Positions 1 to 9,396 of a stretch of 64,000 bases of DNA are shown here, one piece after another. Origin of the DNA: Noviherbaspirillum aerium (GTDB lineage: Bacteria > Pseudomonadota > Gammaproteobacteria > Burkholderiales > Burkholderiaceae_D); contig NZ_VFAH01000024.1 in NCBI RefSeq assembly GCF_008929045.1, positions 21,927-85,926 on the forward strand. The letters are read 5' to 3'. The translations under genes were made by a program, and so were the position numbers. The notes under the pieces are model-generated. The model was not told where the DNA came from. It worked only from the letters and a program-made list of their open reading frames with translations, and made no database searches. Numbering within the stretch: position 1 is the first letter of the stretch; each line of letters begins with the position of its first letter.

Positions 1-1917
1 CGCATCCAGCAAGCGGCGCTCACTTTCGGCCTGCCGCGCGGCCTCCAGCGCGCGGCGCTCGCTGGCCCGCAGCGCATCTTCCGCGCGCTTGCTCTCGGTG
101 ATGTCGAACACGATGCCGCTCATGCGCGTCGGCCGTACATTGTCGTGATAGATAGCCCCGTGTTCGGCCAGCCAGCGAATGCTGCCGTCCTTCCAGACTA
201 CCCGGAATTCGCAATGCCAGTCCCTGAGTTCCGCAAGCGCGGCATTGAAATCGGCATGAACCCTGCCGCGGTCTTCCGGATGAACATGCTCCAGAAAGCG
301 TTCAAGTCCCCATTCCGTCTGCTGCTCCTCATAGCCGAAGCACTGGCTGTGCCGCAGGGTATGCGTTACCTTGCCGGTGAGGATGTCGAAGTCCCAGGCG
401 CCGATGGCGGCGGCCTCCAGGGTAAACTGCAGGCGGCCCGCGGTTTGCATCAGCAGCTCCTCCGCCCGCCTGCGCTCGGTGATATCGAGGACGACCGCCA
501 TGACAAGGTCGGCTTGCTCGTGCGACGCCGCATGAATCAGGCTGACCGATACGCCGCACCACAATATCGTACCGTCCGGACGGATATAGCGCTTCTCTAT
601 CTCGAACGGTTCTCCGGTGGCAACCAGGCGTTCAAACAGCAGCATGTTGCGCGAAATATCTTCCGGATGGGTGAATTCGCTCAGATGGCGGCCAAGGATG
701 GTATCCCGGCTTCTGCCGAGGAGTTCGCAGAATCTGCCGTTGGCCTTGACCAGGATACCGCCGGTATCGGTTTCCACGATGCCGACGGTGGACTGTTCGA
801 ACAGTGAAGAAAGATGGGTTTCGCTCGCGCGCAAGGCTTCCATAGATCGCGCTCGCTCGATATGCGCCCAGCTGCGCTCCACGATATCTTCCAGCAGGGC
901 GATTTCTTCACCGCTCCAGCGACGCGGCGAGGAATTGTGCACCGCCATCATTGCAACCAGCCGGCCATCCTTGACCAGCGGGCAGCAGATGATGGCCTTG
1001 ATGCCGATGGCGTTGAACATGCCGGCGCCCTCGTCCGGCGCCAGTTCGGCATTGACATCATGCACGACAAGGGTGCGACCCTGCCGCAAGTCGCGGGCGA
1101 CGCGCGGCCCGAACAGATCCAGGGAATAAGTGCCCGCCGTCGACGCCGTACCCGGCACCGTCCAGTCATGCCGGATCGTGAATGCATTATTGTCGGCTTC
1201 CAGGTCGGCATAGGCGCAGCGAGTTACCCGCATCTGTTCTCCGACCATGCGCGCCGTGACTTCCATGACCGCCTTCGGATCGGCGGCCGTACGGGTAGCC
1301 TCGCCTACCGCATCGAGCAGGCGCAGCCTTTCCTCTATCTGCCGCCGCCGTCCGAGATCGGCGGCCAGCAGCCGCACATTGACGACCACCGGCGCCGCCA
1401 GCGCGGCCAGCTCCATCGCAAACTCCAGATCGGCCGCGCGATGGCGCCTGCCGGAACGGCCCATGAACAGCGTCAGCGATCCCACCAGCTCATTCCCGAA
1501 ACGCATCGGCACCGTCAGCATGGATCGGAACGCCAGCTTCCGCAACAGGGCGAGATGTTCGTCATTGGCGGCCACCTGCCGATACCAGGCATCGTCGATG
1601 TTCACATGCAGCACGGGCTCGCCGCTGGAAAGCGCGCACAGATTCATGTCGGTTCGGGTCTGACGCACCCATTGCGTCGGCTTCAGGAGAGATTCGGTAT
1701 CCGCATCGAGATGCGCGCGGACAGTACGGCGCACGCCATCCTCGAGCACGACGTCGAAGAAACCGAAATCGCCCAGGGCGGGAAGACAGGCGTGGATGAC
1801 GTTGCCGAGCGTCTGCTCAAAGTCCAGCGACGATGCGAGCAACCTGGCGGCTCGCCGGAAGATGTTCAATTGCTGGGTTGCAATATCGGCATCGGTAAGG
1901 TCATCGAGTACATTCAT
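1..1917 (-). CDS. GAF-GAF-PAS-PAS sensor protein, C-terminus outside window
   Basis: This is a minus-strand reading frame of 639 residues that stays open to the window edge, so the output domain is not visible. Residues about 20-180 and 210-360 look like two GAF domains. Residues about 360-480 and 490-605 are two PAS/PAC units, with typical PAC ends reading DITERRRAEE and DITESKRAED. The likely full protein is a cytoplasmic sensor histidine kinase or diguanylate cyclase, but this cannot be decided here. The chosen start is ATG (MNVLDDLTD) 24 bases after the stop of the upstream GGDEF-EAL gene, so the two are probably co-transcribed. No membrane segment is visible in the part seen. The ligand of the GAF domains is unknown. 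Confidence 0.85.
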   Translation of the reverse strand, partial: MNVLDDLTDADIATQQLNIFRRAARLLASSLDFEQTLGNVIHACLPALGDFGFFDVVLEDGVRRTVRAHLDADTESLLKPTQWVRQTRTDMNLCALSSGEPVLHVNIDDAWYRQVAANDEHLALLRKLAFRSMLTVPMRFGNELVGSLTLFMGRSGRRHRAADLEFAMELAALAAPVVVNVRLLAADLGRRRQIEERLRLLDAVGEATRTAADPKAVMEVTARMVGEQMRVTRCAYADLEADNNAFTIRHDWTVPGTASTAGTYSLDLFGPRVARDLRQGRTLVVHDVNAELAPDEGAGMFNAIGIKAIICCPLVKDGRLVAMMAVHNSSPRRWSGEEIALLEDIVERSWAHIERARSMEALRASETHLSSLFEQSTVGIVETDTGGILVKANGRFCELLGRSRDTILGRHLSEFTHPEDISRNMLLFERLVATGEPFEIEKRYIRPDGTILWCGVSVSLIHAASHEQADLVMAVVLDITERRRAEELLMQTAGRLQFTLEAAAIGAWDFDILTGKVTHTLRHSQCFGYEEQQTEWGLERFLEHVHPEDRGRVHADFNAALAELRDWHCEFRVVWKDGSIRWLAEHGAIYHDNVRPTRMSGIVFDITESKRAEDALRASERRALEAARQAESERRLLDA

Positions 1918-1941
1918 ACCCAAATTCTACCCGAGCGTTCC

Positions 1942-4900
1942 TCAACCCATCTGGCAGGGCTCCGTATCCGGCTGCAGGTGGATGGTCAGCGGAAGCAGTC
2001 CGCCACGGTTTTTCAGCCAGGCACCAATGTCTTCGGCGGGCTGCGGACGGCTGTAGTAAAAACCCTGCAATTCATCGCATTCGGCGGCTTTCAGCAATTC
2101 GACATCGGATGCCTTTTCAACCCCTTCCGCAACCACCTTCAGGCCCAGCGTATGGCCGAGCCCAATGATGGCCCGGGTTACCGTCAGGCTGTGCGGCGCG
2201 TGATGCATGCTCCTGATGAAGGAACGATCGATCTTCAGCTTGTCAATGGGGAAACGATACAGATAATTGAGACTCGAATAGCCGGTGCCGAAATCATCGA
2301 TGGAAATGGAGAAACCGAGCGCCTTGATGGCTTCCAGCGTCTCGATCGTGGCCTGCACGTTTTCCATCAGAATGGATTCCGTCAATTCCAGCTCGATATG
2401 GCGGGGGTCGACCGGACAGGCTGCCAGCGCCTCGCGCAATACCGGCAGCAGGCTGCCGTCCCTCAACTGCACCGCCGACAGATTGATCGATACCGGAATC
2501 TCGCCCATGCCCTGCTCTTTCCAGGCGAGGTGCTGACGGCAGGCTTGCTGGATGATCCAGGCGCCGATCGGCACGATCAAGCCGCTTTCTTCCGCGATCG
2601 GGATGAACTGCGCCGGCTGCATCATTCCTTCGTCGGAATGCGTCCAGCGCAGCAGGCATTCGACGCCCGCCACGCTGCCGGTCCTGGCGTCGATCCTGGG
2701 CTGATAATGCAATACGAGTTCATTGCGCTCCACCGCGTGCCGCAGGCCGCTTTCCAGGTGCAGATGGCGGACGATGCGGTCATTGAGCGTCTGCGTGAAG
2801 AACTGCGCGTTGTTGCGGCCCTGGCTCTTGGCTTCGTACATTGCCGAATCGGCGTTGCGCATCAGCTCCGCGATATCGCTGCCGTCTTCGGGGAATACCG
2901 ACACGCCTATGCTGCAGGAGATGTAAAGCTCGGCGCCTTCGATCCGGTGCGGCGAAGTGATCATCGGGATCAGCCGGCGCTCGATGATCCGGCCGACCTC
3001 CTCGGCATCCTTGATCTCATTGAGGATGATGACGAATTCATCGCCGCCGAGGCGGCTGACGGTATCGCCTTCGCGCACAACGTGGATCAGCCGGTCGGCC
3101 ACCGAGCGCAGCAGGCTGTCGCCGACATGATGCCCTAGCGAGTCATTGATGTTCTTGAACCGGTCAAGATCGATGAACAGGATGCCCAGCCTTCCATTCT
3201 TTCGCCTAGCCTGCTGGATGGAAAGCGTAAGCCTTTCCTCGAACAGGAGCCGGTTCGGCAGCGAGGTCAGAGCGTCATGATGCGCAAGGAAATGAATGTG
3301 CTGCTCGCTTGCCTTGCGATCGCTGATGTCCAGCGAGATGGCGATGAAATGCGTGATGTCGCCATTGCCATCCCTTACCGCATTGACGACCAGCCAGGCG
3401 GGATAGGTCAGCTCCTTCTTGCCGGTAATCCAGGCCTCGCCTTGCCAGGAACCGGTAGCGATGGCCGTCTGGCGGATGGTGGAAAACAGGTCCTTCTCGT
3501 TGCGCTCGACCAGCAGGAAACCCGGCTGCTTGCCAAGCAGATCGGGCAAGCCATAGGAAGTGCTCCGGCAAAAGGCAAGGTTGGCCGAGATCATGACGCC
3601 ATCGGCATTCATCACGACAATGCCTTCCGACGAGGCGGAGAACACCTTGGCCCACAGTTCGAGACGCGACTCCAGCGATTTGATCTGTCCGATCGGGGTA
3701 AAGGTGCTCAGTACCGCGGGTTGCCCCTGGTATTCCACGCGGCGCGCAGACACCAGCGCCCAGCTCGGATGGAGTCCGCCTAGCCAGCGCACCTCGAATT
3801 CATCGATGCTGCCCACGTCGCTGAGCGCCTGAAAGAAGCGGATCCGGGCTTCCGGCTCCATTCCGGATTTCCAGGGGTCGGTGCCGAGCCCGTTCAGCCA
3901 AGCCTCGGCCGCGTGATTGGCATGCAAGACCTGGTGATGCGGAATCGCGGTCACCAGCAGCGGTATCGGCACGCTGTCGACGAGTTCGCGCTGGGCTTCC
4001 GAAGCGCGCGCCCGGGCTACCAGTTCCTGCTGGGCGATGCGCTGGCGATCGAGCTGCTCAAGCATGCTGTTGAAGCCGCCCACCAGCCGGCCGATTTCAT
4101 CTTCGCTGTGCCAGACCGCGCGCAAGGTGTAGTCGCCTGAACGGCGCACGTTTTCCGCCACATTGGCCACGCGCCCCAGCGGCAGGGCGATCTGGCGCGC
4201 CACATAAAACACTACCGACAGAATCACCAGCAACAGCAGTCCCGCCGTGCCGAGGTGGGTCCACATGCGGTGAAACTCGCTTTTGATGCGCGTGGCAAGC
4301 AGGCGATGCAGTTCGCCCTGCGTATCGGCCCAGGCCGATTGCAGGTTGGATAGCGCCGCGCGATAGGCATATCCCGGATCATCGTCGATCCTGCTTCCGG
4401 GCGAGGCGTTGATGATCTTGTGGCTGATCGCGCGGAAGTGATGCAGCGATGTGGAAAGCGCGGCATGCGACTGATCGAGGTTGCGCCTGAGATCCGGCGT
4501 GCTGGCGGCGAACGCTTCGCTGTAGTCGGTATCGACTCCCTTGACGATGGCGTCGAGCCGTCCCGACAAGATGAGGAACTCGATGCGCCACCGCTGCCTC
4601 TGATCTTCCCGCAGAACATTCCCGCCCTGGATCAGCCGATGCATGTCATTGAGGACCTCCAGCAGTTCCGGGAAACGCAGCACCACGAGCGACATCGTGT
4701 AATAACTGTCGAGATCCGGATCGAGAATCAGGTTGGACTGGTTGCCGATGCGGGTCAGCAATGCGCGGCCTGCAGCCATGGCCAAGGCGTCGGCCGATTT
4801 TCCCTGCTGCGGTCCGGTGTAGGAATCGGCCTCCGAGGCGGCACGGCGCAGCAGATGCACAAGTCCTGCCGCGAGTTCGGCACTGTCCATTCCCTGGCCG

Positions 4901-5196
4901 AATTCGCGTTCGGCCCGCTCCAGCTTTTCCGGCAAGAGGGCAATCGGCTTGGGCAGGGAGGCTGCTTCCGCCGATACTGGATCCGTGTTCAAGGTGTTGA
5001 CGAACAGTGCCTGGCGCACGACGCCGATATATTGGTTTCCCGCCACTTCCTTTTCTGCGAAGTTGATGGCAATGAACTTTTCGCGAATCAGGATACCGGA
5101 GACGAAAATCACTGCCGTCAGGTCGAGGAAATAAATCAGCGCCAGTTTGCGGCTGACCGTAAGCCGTCCTATCAGGCGGGAAAGGTATTGCCGCAT
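1942..5196 (-). CDS. Membrane GGDEF-EAL c-di-GMP turnover protein with HAMP and PAS
   Basis: The 1084-residue protein is predicted to make and/or degrade cyclic di-GMP at the inner membrane. Visible order: membrane helix at about 18-37, periplasmic sensor region, second helix at about 315-335, HAMP, PAS at about 510-635, GGDEF domain with intact GGDEF near residue 715, and EAL domain at about 820-1065. An inhibitory I-site RxxD (REGD) lies five residues before GGDEF. In the EAL domain the signature reads ECL instead of EAL, but NLSAVQL, ELTES, DDFGTGYSSL, KIDRSFI and AEGVE are all present, so phosphodiesterase activity is plausible. The ATG at 5196 places the first helix near the N-terminus; an in-frame TTG at 5271 is possible. 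The gene is divergent from the bacteriophytochrome and lies upstream of the GAF/PAS sensor. Confidence 0.93.
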   Translation of the reverse strand: MRQYLSRLIGRLTVSRKLALIYFLDLTAVIFVSGILIREKFIAINFAEKEVAGNQYIGVVRQALFVNTLNTDPVSAEAASLPKPIALLPEKLERAEREFGQGMDSAELAAGLVHLLRRAASEADSYTGPQQGKSADALAMAAGRALLTRIGNQSNLILDPDLDSYYTMSLVVLRFPELLEVLNDMHRLIQGGNVLREDQRQRWRIEFLILSGRLDAIVKGVDTDYSEAFAASTPDLRRNLDQSHAALSTSLHHFRAISHKIINASPGSRIDDDPGYAYRAALSNLQSAWADTQGELHRLLATRIKSEFHRMWTHLGTAGLLLLVILSVVFYVARQIALPLGRVANVAENVRRSGDYTLRAVWHSEDEIGRLVGGFNSMLEQLDRQRIAQQELVARARASEAQRELVDSVPIPLLVTAIPHHQVLHANHAAEAWLNGLGTDPWKSGMEPEARIRFFQALSDVGSIDEFEVRWLGGLHPSWALVSARRVEYQGQPAVLSTFTPIGQIKSLESRLELWAKVFSASSEGIVVMNADGVMISANLAFCRSTSYGLPDLLGKQPGFLLVERNEKDLFSTIRQTAIATGSWQGEAWITGKKELTYPAWLVVNAVRDGNGDITHFIAISLDISDRKASEQHIHFLAHHDALTSLPNRLLFEERLTLSIQQARRKNGRLGILFIDLDRFKNINDSLGHHVGDSLLRSVADRLIHVVREGDTVSRLGGDEFVIILNEIKDAEEVGRIIERRLIPMITSPHRIEGAELYISCSIGVSVFPEDGSDIAELMRNADSAMYEAKSQGRNNAQFFTQTLNDRIVRHLHLESGLRHAVERNELVLHYQPRIDARTGSVAGVECLLRWTHSDEGMMQPAQFIPIAEESGLIVPIGAWIIQQACRQHLAWKEQGMGEIPVSINLSAVQLRDGSLLPVLREALAACPVDPRHIELELTESILMENVQATIETLEAIKALGFSISIDDFGTGYSSLNYLYRFPIDKLKIDRSFIRSMHHAPHSLTVTRAIIGLGHTLGLKVVAEGVEKASDVELLKAAECDELQGFYYSRPQPAEDIGAWLKNRGGLLPLTIHLQPDTEPCQMG

Positions 5197-5346
5197 AGCG
5201 TCTTGGAAGAATTGAGGACATTTTCCAAGATGCAATATGCGTACCAGTCCGAAGGACGCCCGCCGCCGCAATGTCGTGATAAACCGGGTCTGCGCGATAC
5301 ACCTGTGTCATTTGCAGGAGTGCCTGCACATTGGCAGTGCAAAACC

Positions 5347-5381
5347 GCACCAAATATCGTGCAAAATATCGCACCATATCG
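5347..5381. promoter_or_regulatory. Triple AATATCG-type direct repeat in a divergent promoter region
   Basis: Three related repeats (ending AATATCG at 5353-5359, AATATCG at 5365-5371, CATATCG at 5375-5381) are spaced 12 and 10 bases apart, about one helical turn. They lie in the roughly 330-base region 5197-5523 between the GGDEF-EAL gene and the phytochrome gene. The arrangement suggests a protein-binding array. No regulator is identified and no clear -35/-10 pair was picked out. The rest of this intergenic region shows nothing recognisable. Confidence 0.35.
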
Positions 5382-5523
5382 TTGCGCCTTGGAAAGGTCA
5401 TCGCAGTGATGCGGTCCTTCGGGAGCAAATTGTCATTCGCAGTGTCAGAAAGCCAATACATTGCTGCTCACGTCGCCATTCATGGCCAGCAAGGAACATA
5501 ACCAGGAAAGATCCAACTGCATC

Positions 5524-8256
5524 ATGCGTATGCCCGCCATGCAAGACCTGAGCGTCTGCGACAAGGAAACCATCCACGAACCTGAACTGATCCAGCCTTT
5601 CGGCGCCCTGCTTGCAATGGAGATGCCCGGTTTGCGCGTGGCGCGCGCCAGCGACAACCTTGAACCGTTCCTTGGCATCGCGGCAGCCGATGCCATCGGC
5701 CGTTCCCTGCGCGATCTCATCGGCGACGAGCCTTTCAGCCGGCTCACCGACGCCCTGCGAAACGGCGAGTTGCATTCGGTGTCGCCCATGCTCATGACGC
5801 CGCCGGCCGGCGATCATGTCTGCCATATGTATTACAACAGCACGGGCACCATGCTCATTGCCGAATTCGAGGCGGAACAGGAAGAGTCTTCAACCCGATC
5901 CCCGGATCCGGGACTGCTCGGCGACTTGCCGTTCAAGGCCATTCACGAATGCCGCAGCCATGAGGCACTGGCGCGCCTGCTGGCCAGGGAAATGCGGCGG
6001 GTCACGGGATTCGACCGAGTGATCGTCTATCGTTTCGACGAGGACTGGCATGGCATCGTCATCGCGGAAGACCGCAACGAACGCTATACCCATTCCTTCC
6101 TCGGCCACCACTTCCCGGCAAGCGACATACCTGTGCCGGCGCGCAAGCTGTTTTCACTGAACCGCCTGCGGATGATTCCGGACGTCGCCTACACGCCCGT
6201 GCCGGTACTGCCGCATGGCGAAGCCGGGAAAGCCGGAAGCCACGCGCGTCTGGACATGACCTATTGCATGCTGCGCAATGTCGCGCCGGTGCACCTGGAA
6301 TACCTGTCCAACATGGATGTGCGCGCTTCGCTGACGATTTCCATCATGTGCGGCGACCAGTTATGGGGCATGGTGACCTGTCACAACGGAACAGCCGCGC
6401 CCATTCCGCTTCATGCCCGACAGCATTGCAAGGTGCTGGGGGAAGTGGCCTCCTACGCGGTGGCCAGCATTGCGCGCAATGAGCAGATGCACAAAGGCGA
6501 ACTGCGCAGGAGCGAACTCAGGAAAGTGCAGGACATTTTCGGCGACAGCGCCGATTTCCCGGAAGCCATCCGCAGCGCAAGCGCACCCATGCTGAGCGCA
6601 ATTGATGCCGAAGCCCTCATCATCAAGCTCGACGGACAACTGTTTGAACTGGGCTCCACGGTACCGCCGGCCGTGCATGAACTGGTCCGCGGGATCCTGG
6701 AGAAGGAACTGCGCGGCGGCCTTGCTTACAGCCGCAACATGTCCGCGCTTGATGCCGGCCTGGCGTCGGCCGCCCGTTCCGCCAGCGGCGCCCTGTACTG
6801 CCCGCTCGGCGAGCGCGGCAACTACCTGCTTGCCCTGCGCGGCGAAGTCGTGGAGGCCCGCAACTGGGCCGGCAATCCGTACAAGCCTGTCGATCTTCCG
6901 GCAAGCGGCCGACTGCATCCCCGCAAATCCTTCGAGCTCTGGCAGGAGTCGGTGCGCGGCTATTCGAAGCGCTGGGACAACGTCGATCTGGATGCCGCAA
7001 AAGAATTGCGACGCCTGCTCCTGGAACGCAACGAACAGATCGCGCGCAAGGCCTTCGAGGGCGCGTGGCAGCAGGAGCGCGACCGCAGCAGCGATATCCT
7101 GGAGGCGATGGGTGAAGGCTTCCTGCTGGTCGACCGGGATTTCACCATCCTGCGCATCAATGCGGAAGGCTTGCGGCTGACCGGAAAGGGTGCTGGCGAC
7201 ATCGTCGGCCGCAAGTTGTGGGAAGTATGGCCCAATGCCTACGAATCGTTTTCCGGGCAGGCCTACCGGCGCGCGATGCAGGAGCGGATATCGCTGTCCA
7301 TCGAAAAGGATGTCGGAGACGGGCATCAGGGACCGCTCTGGATTCATATCCGCATCTATCCTTCCTCCGACGGGCTGGCGCTGTTCTTCAGCGACATCAC
7401 CCAGCGCAAGAATATGGAAGCGGCGCTGCGCAGCATAAACGACACGCTTGAGGAGCGGGTCGCCGAGCGCACCGAGGAACTGAAGCGGGCGCATGAACAA
7501 TTGCTGCAAAGCCAGAAGATGGAAGCGCTGGGCCAGCTTACCGGCGGCATCGCACACGATTTCAACAACCTGCTGTCGAGCATCGTGAGCAGCCACGACA
7601 TGCTGCGCCTGCGCCTCGAACAGGGCAATGTACGGGAGCTGGAACGCTATGTCGGCACCGCTTCGCGGGCGACGGAACGCGCGGCGAATCTCACGCAGCG
7701 CCTCCTGTCTTTCGCCCGCAAGCAGGACCTGAGGGCGGCGCCGCTTGACATCAACGGCCTGGTGGAAAACCTGAGGGAACTGATCGAGCAGGCAGTTGGT
7801 TCCGGCATACGCGTCGAGATCGTGACCGAAGCACCCGTCTGGACAACGCTCTGCGATGCGCACCAGCTTGAGAACGCCCTGCTCAACCTGACAATCAATG
7901 CCCGCGACGCGATGTCCCAGGGCGGCACGCTGTCGGTAACGACGCGCAATGTGCCGCGCGACCAGCTTGCCGGGATGACGCTGGCGCAGCTCGCGCCCGG
8001 CGATTATGTCTGCGTCAGCGTGAGCGATACCGGAACCGGCATGCCGCCCGAGGTGGTCGAGCGCGCCTTCGATCCGTTCTTCACCACCAAGCCGCCCGGC
8101 AAGGGGACCGGCCTCGGCCTGTCGATGATTTACGGTTTTGCGCAGCAGTCGGGGGGCGCCATCGGCATCGACACCCGCGAAGGCCAGGGAACGACGGTGC
8201 ATCTCTACCTGCCGCGCCATGGCGGCGATGAGGACATGCGATCCCGATCTTATTGA
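5524..8256 (+). CDS. bphP: Bacteriophytochrome histidine kinase
   Basis: A 910-residue red/far-red photoreceptor kinase. The N-terminus carries the biliverdin-binding cysteine in the [16 protein letters not shown] context (Cys12). It is followed by the PAS2 domain, a GAF domain with the PASDIP motif near residue 198 and APVHLEYL around the chromophore histidine, and a PHY domain whose tongue has the PRKSFELW motif near 465. A further PAS unit (about 519-640), a coiled coil, a HisKA box with AHDFNNLL (His near 677) and an HATPase_c domain (about 779-898, DTGTGMP and GTGLGLS) follow. No receiver domain is attached, and no bphO heme oxygenase or separate response regulator is adjacent. Three nearby ATGs (5524, 5530, 5539) follow AGGAAAG at 5504-5510; longer TTG or ATG starts at 5461 and 5482 are less likely. 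The family role is certain; the downstream target is unknown. Confidence 0.95.
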   Translation: MRMPAMQDLSVCDKETIHEPELIQPFGALLAMEMPGLRVARASDNLEPFLGIAAADAIGRSLRDLIGDEPFSRLTDALRNGELHSVSPMLMTPPAGDHVCHMYYNSTGTMLIAEFEAEQEESSTRSPDPGLLGDLPFKAIHECRSHEALARLLAREMRRVTGFDRVIVYRFDEDWHGIVIAEDRNERYTHSFLGHHFPASDIPVPARKLFSLNRLRMIPDVAYTPVPVLPHGEAGKAGSHARLDMTYCMLRNVAPVHLEYLSNMDVRASLTISIMCGDQLWGMVTCHNGTAAPIPLHARQHCKVLGEVASYAVASIARNEQMHKGELRRSELRKVQDIFGDSADFPEAIRSASAPMLSAIDAEALIIKLDGQLFELGSTVPPAVHELVRGILEKELRGGLAYSRNMSALDAGLASAARSASGALYCPLGERGNYLLALRGEVVEARNWAGNPYKPVDLPASGRLHPRKSFELWQESVRGYSKRWDNVDLDAAKELRRLLLERNEQIARKAFEGAWQQERDRSSDILEAMGEGFLLVDRDFTILRINAEGLRLTGKGAGDIVGRKLWEVWPNAYESFSGQAYRRAMQERISLSIEKDVGDGHQGPLWIHIRIYPSSDGLALFFSDITQRKNMEAALRSINDTLEERVAERTEELKRAHEQLLQSQKMEALGQLTGGIAHDFNNLLSSIVSSHDMLRLRLEQGNVRELERYVGTASRATERAANLTQRLLSFARKQDLRAAPLDINGLVENLRELIEQAVGSGIRVEIVTEAPVWTTLCDAHQLENALLNLTINARDAMSQGGTLSVTTRNVPRDQLAGMTLAQLAPGDYVCVSVSDTGTGMPPEVVERAFDPFFTTKPPGKGTGLGLSMIYGFAQQSGGAIGIDTREGQGTTVHLYLPRHGGDEDMRSRSY

Positions 8257-8362
8257 TCCGGCCCGAAAAATGGTGCATTTTTCCGGTCGCTGATCTCACC
8301 CTCTGCCTCTGGGAGAGGGTCGGGGTAAGGGAAGCCGGCCCAACTTGTTTTCGGGCCGGATC
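8255..8362. repeat. 108-bp element with perfect 15-bp terminal inverted repeats enclosing a REP-like hairpin
   Basis: The ends GATCCGGCCCGAAAA (8255-8269) and its exact complement (8348-8362) enclose a GC-rich core. Near 8298-8338 the core contains the CCCTCTGCCTCTGGGAGAGGG hairpin type known as a common intergenic repeat in proteobacteria (21 bases, arms CCCTCT and AGAGGG). The first two bases of the element are the GA of the phytochrome TGA stop. It could also act as a transcription end for bphP. It abuts the next element at 8363. Confidence 0.7.
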
Positions 8363-8522
8363 TAGAACGGATTGCGGATGAGTGTACGGAAGCATCGGTT
8401 GCCTTGGGATGCAGGGCAAGGCGGGAGAACCGCAGTGTGGCGGGCCACACCAGCGACGCACAACGCCGCCATGCGCCCAAGACAAGCCGAGGCGACCGAC
8501 CATCCACCTGCAATACGCTCTA
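8363..8522. repeat. Dispersed inverted-repeat element, family B (160 bp)
   Basis: It begins TAGAACGGATTGCGG and ends CTGCAATACGCTCTA, so it has imperfect terminal inverted repeats with TA at both ends. It aligns along most of its length with the element at 47631-47790 (shared GTGTGGC/GAGTGGC, GGCCAC, GCCATGC and GCCGAGGCGACC blocks) and, in its right half, with 37878-38002. It fills most of the gap between bphP and the histidine phosphatase gene. Together with the 8255-8362 element it accounts for this 356-base gap; no gene is seen there. Confidence 0.75.
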
Positions 8523-8612
8523 TATACCTGGCTGCACGAATGTCCGATGGCCGATGAAGGAGCGCCCTGCCCTGCAGGAATGCATCCTGCGTGATCAATG
8601 AAAGGAATCCGC

Positions 8613-9248
8613 ATGAAACTGGTTTTCGCTTCGCTGATATTTTCCACCTTCATGGCCGGCGGCGCCGTTCTGGCACAGACGGCAGGGCTTCCCAATGCCA
8701 GTTCGTCCGCGCCCGAGGCCCGGCATGAGATTGCCCGCGGCAAGCTGGCCGCAGAGCTGCGGCGCGGCGGCTATGTCATTTATTTCCGCCATGCGGCGAC
8801 CGACTTTTCGCGTTCGGATTCGGGCATGAAGGCCTACGACGATTGCGCCAATCAGCGCCTGCTGTCGGAAGCGGGGCGGGAACAGGCGCGCCGGATCGGC
8901 GAACAGATCCGTGCGCTGCGCCTCGCCACCGGGGAAGTGCTCGCCAGCCCGTATTGCCGCACCATGGAAACCGCCCGCCTGGCATTCGGACAGGCACAGG
9001 CGCGCACGGAAATTCGCGAGAAGGACGCCGGCGACTACGCCGGGCTCAAGCGCCTGCTGGCGGCACAATTGCCGGCTGGAGCGAATCGCTGGGTAGTCGG
9101 ACATGGCACGCCTTTCCGCGCCATTTCCGGCCCGCCGCACCTGGATGAGGGCGAGGCGGCCGTCATCAAGCCGCTGGGAAACGGCTGGCGCGTCGTGGCG
9201 CGGGTCATGCCAGAAGACTGGGCGGCACTGGCGAAAAACGGGGAATGA
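8613..9248 (+). CDS. Exported histidine phosphatase superfamily protein
   Basis: A 211-residue protein of the histidine phosphatase (phosphoglycerate-mutase-like) superfamily with an N-terminal signal peptide (MKLVFASLIFSTFMAGG, cleavage likely after AVLAQ), so it probably acts in the periplasm. Catalytic signatures are YFRHAAT (the RH phosphohistidine motif), SPYCRTMETA and VVGHGTPF, which supply the second arginine and second histidine. The substrate is unknown; superfamily members hydrolyse phosphate monoesters. The ATG at 8613 is preferred because AAAGGAA lies just upstream and the signal peptide starts cleanly there; an ATG five codons earlier lacks this. It is followed by the alcohol dehydrogenase gene after 148 bases. 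Confidence 0.85.
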   Translation: MKLVFASLIFSTFMAGGAVLAQTAGLPNASSSAPEARHEIARGKLAAELRRGGYVIYFRHAATDFSRSDSGMKAYDDCANQRLLSEAGREQARRIGEQIRALRLATGEVLASPYCRTMETARLAFGQAQARTEIREKDAGDYAGLKRLLAAQLPAGANRWVVGHGTPFRAISGPPHLDEGEAAVIKPLGNGWRVVARVMPEDWAALAKNGE

Positions 9249-9396
9249 AAAACGGGGCATGGATGGCATTCGGACTTCGCCTTGGCGGGGCGGCGAGTGC
9301 AACATCGGCCTGGCAACGCGGGGAACGCTGCCGGCTGTAATCAGTCCATCCCGGATTCAGCGCCCGCAGTGCGGCGTTTTCTCGTCAGGAGGCAAC

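Noticed and set aside
814..3138. A 774-residue open frame on the plus strand
   Set aside because: It lies opposite two minus-strand genes with clear GAF, PAS, GGDEF and EAL motifs. Its translation is Arg/His/Gln-rich and shows no family features, typical of the antisense frame of GC-rich genes.
6361..8220. A 619-residue minus-strand frame
   Set aside because: It is the shadow of the phytochrome kinase gene.
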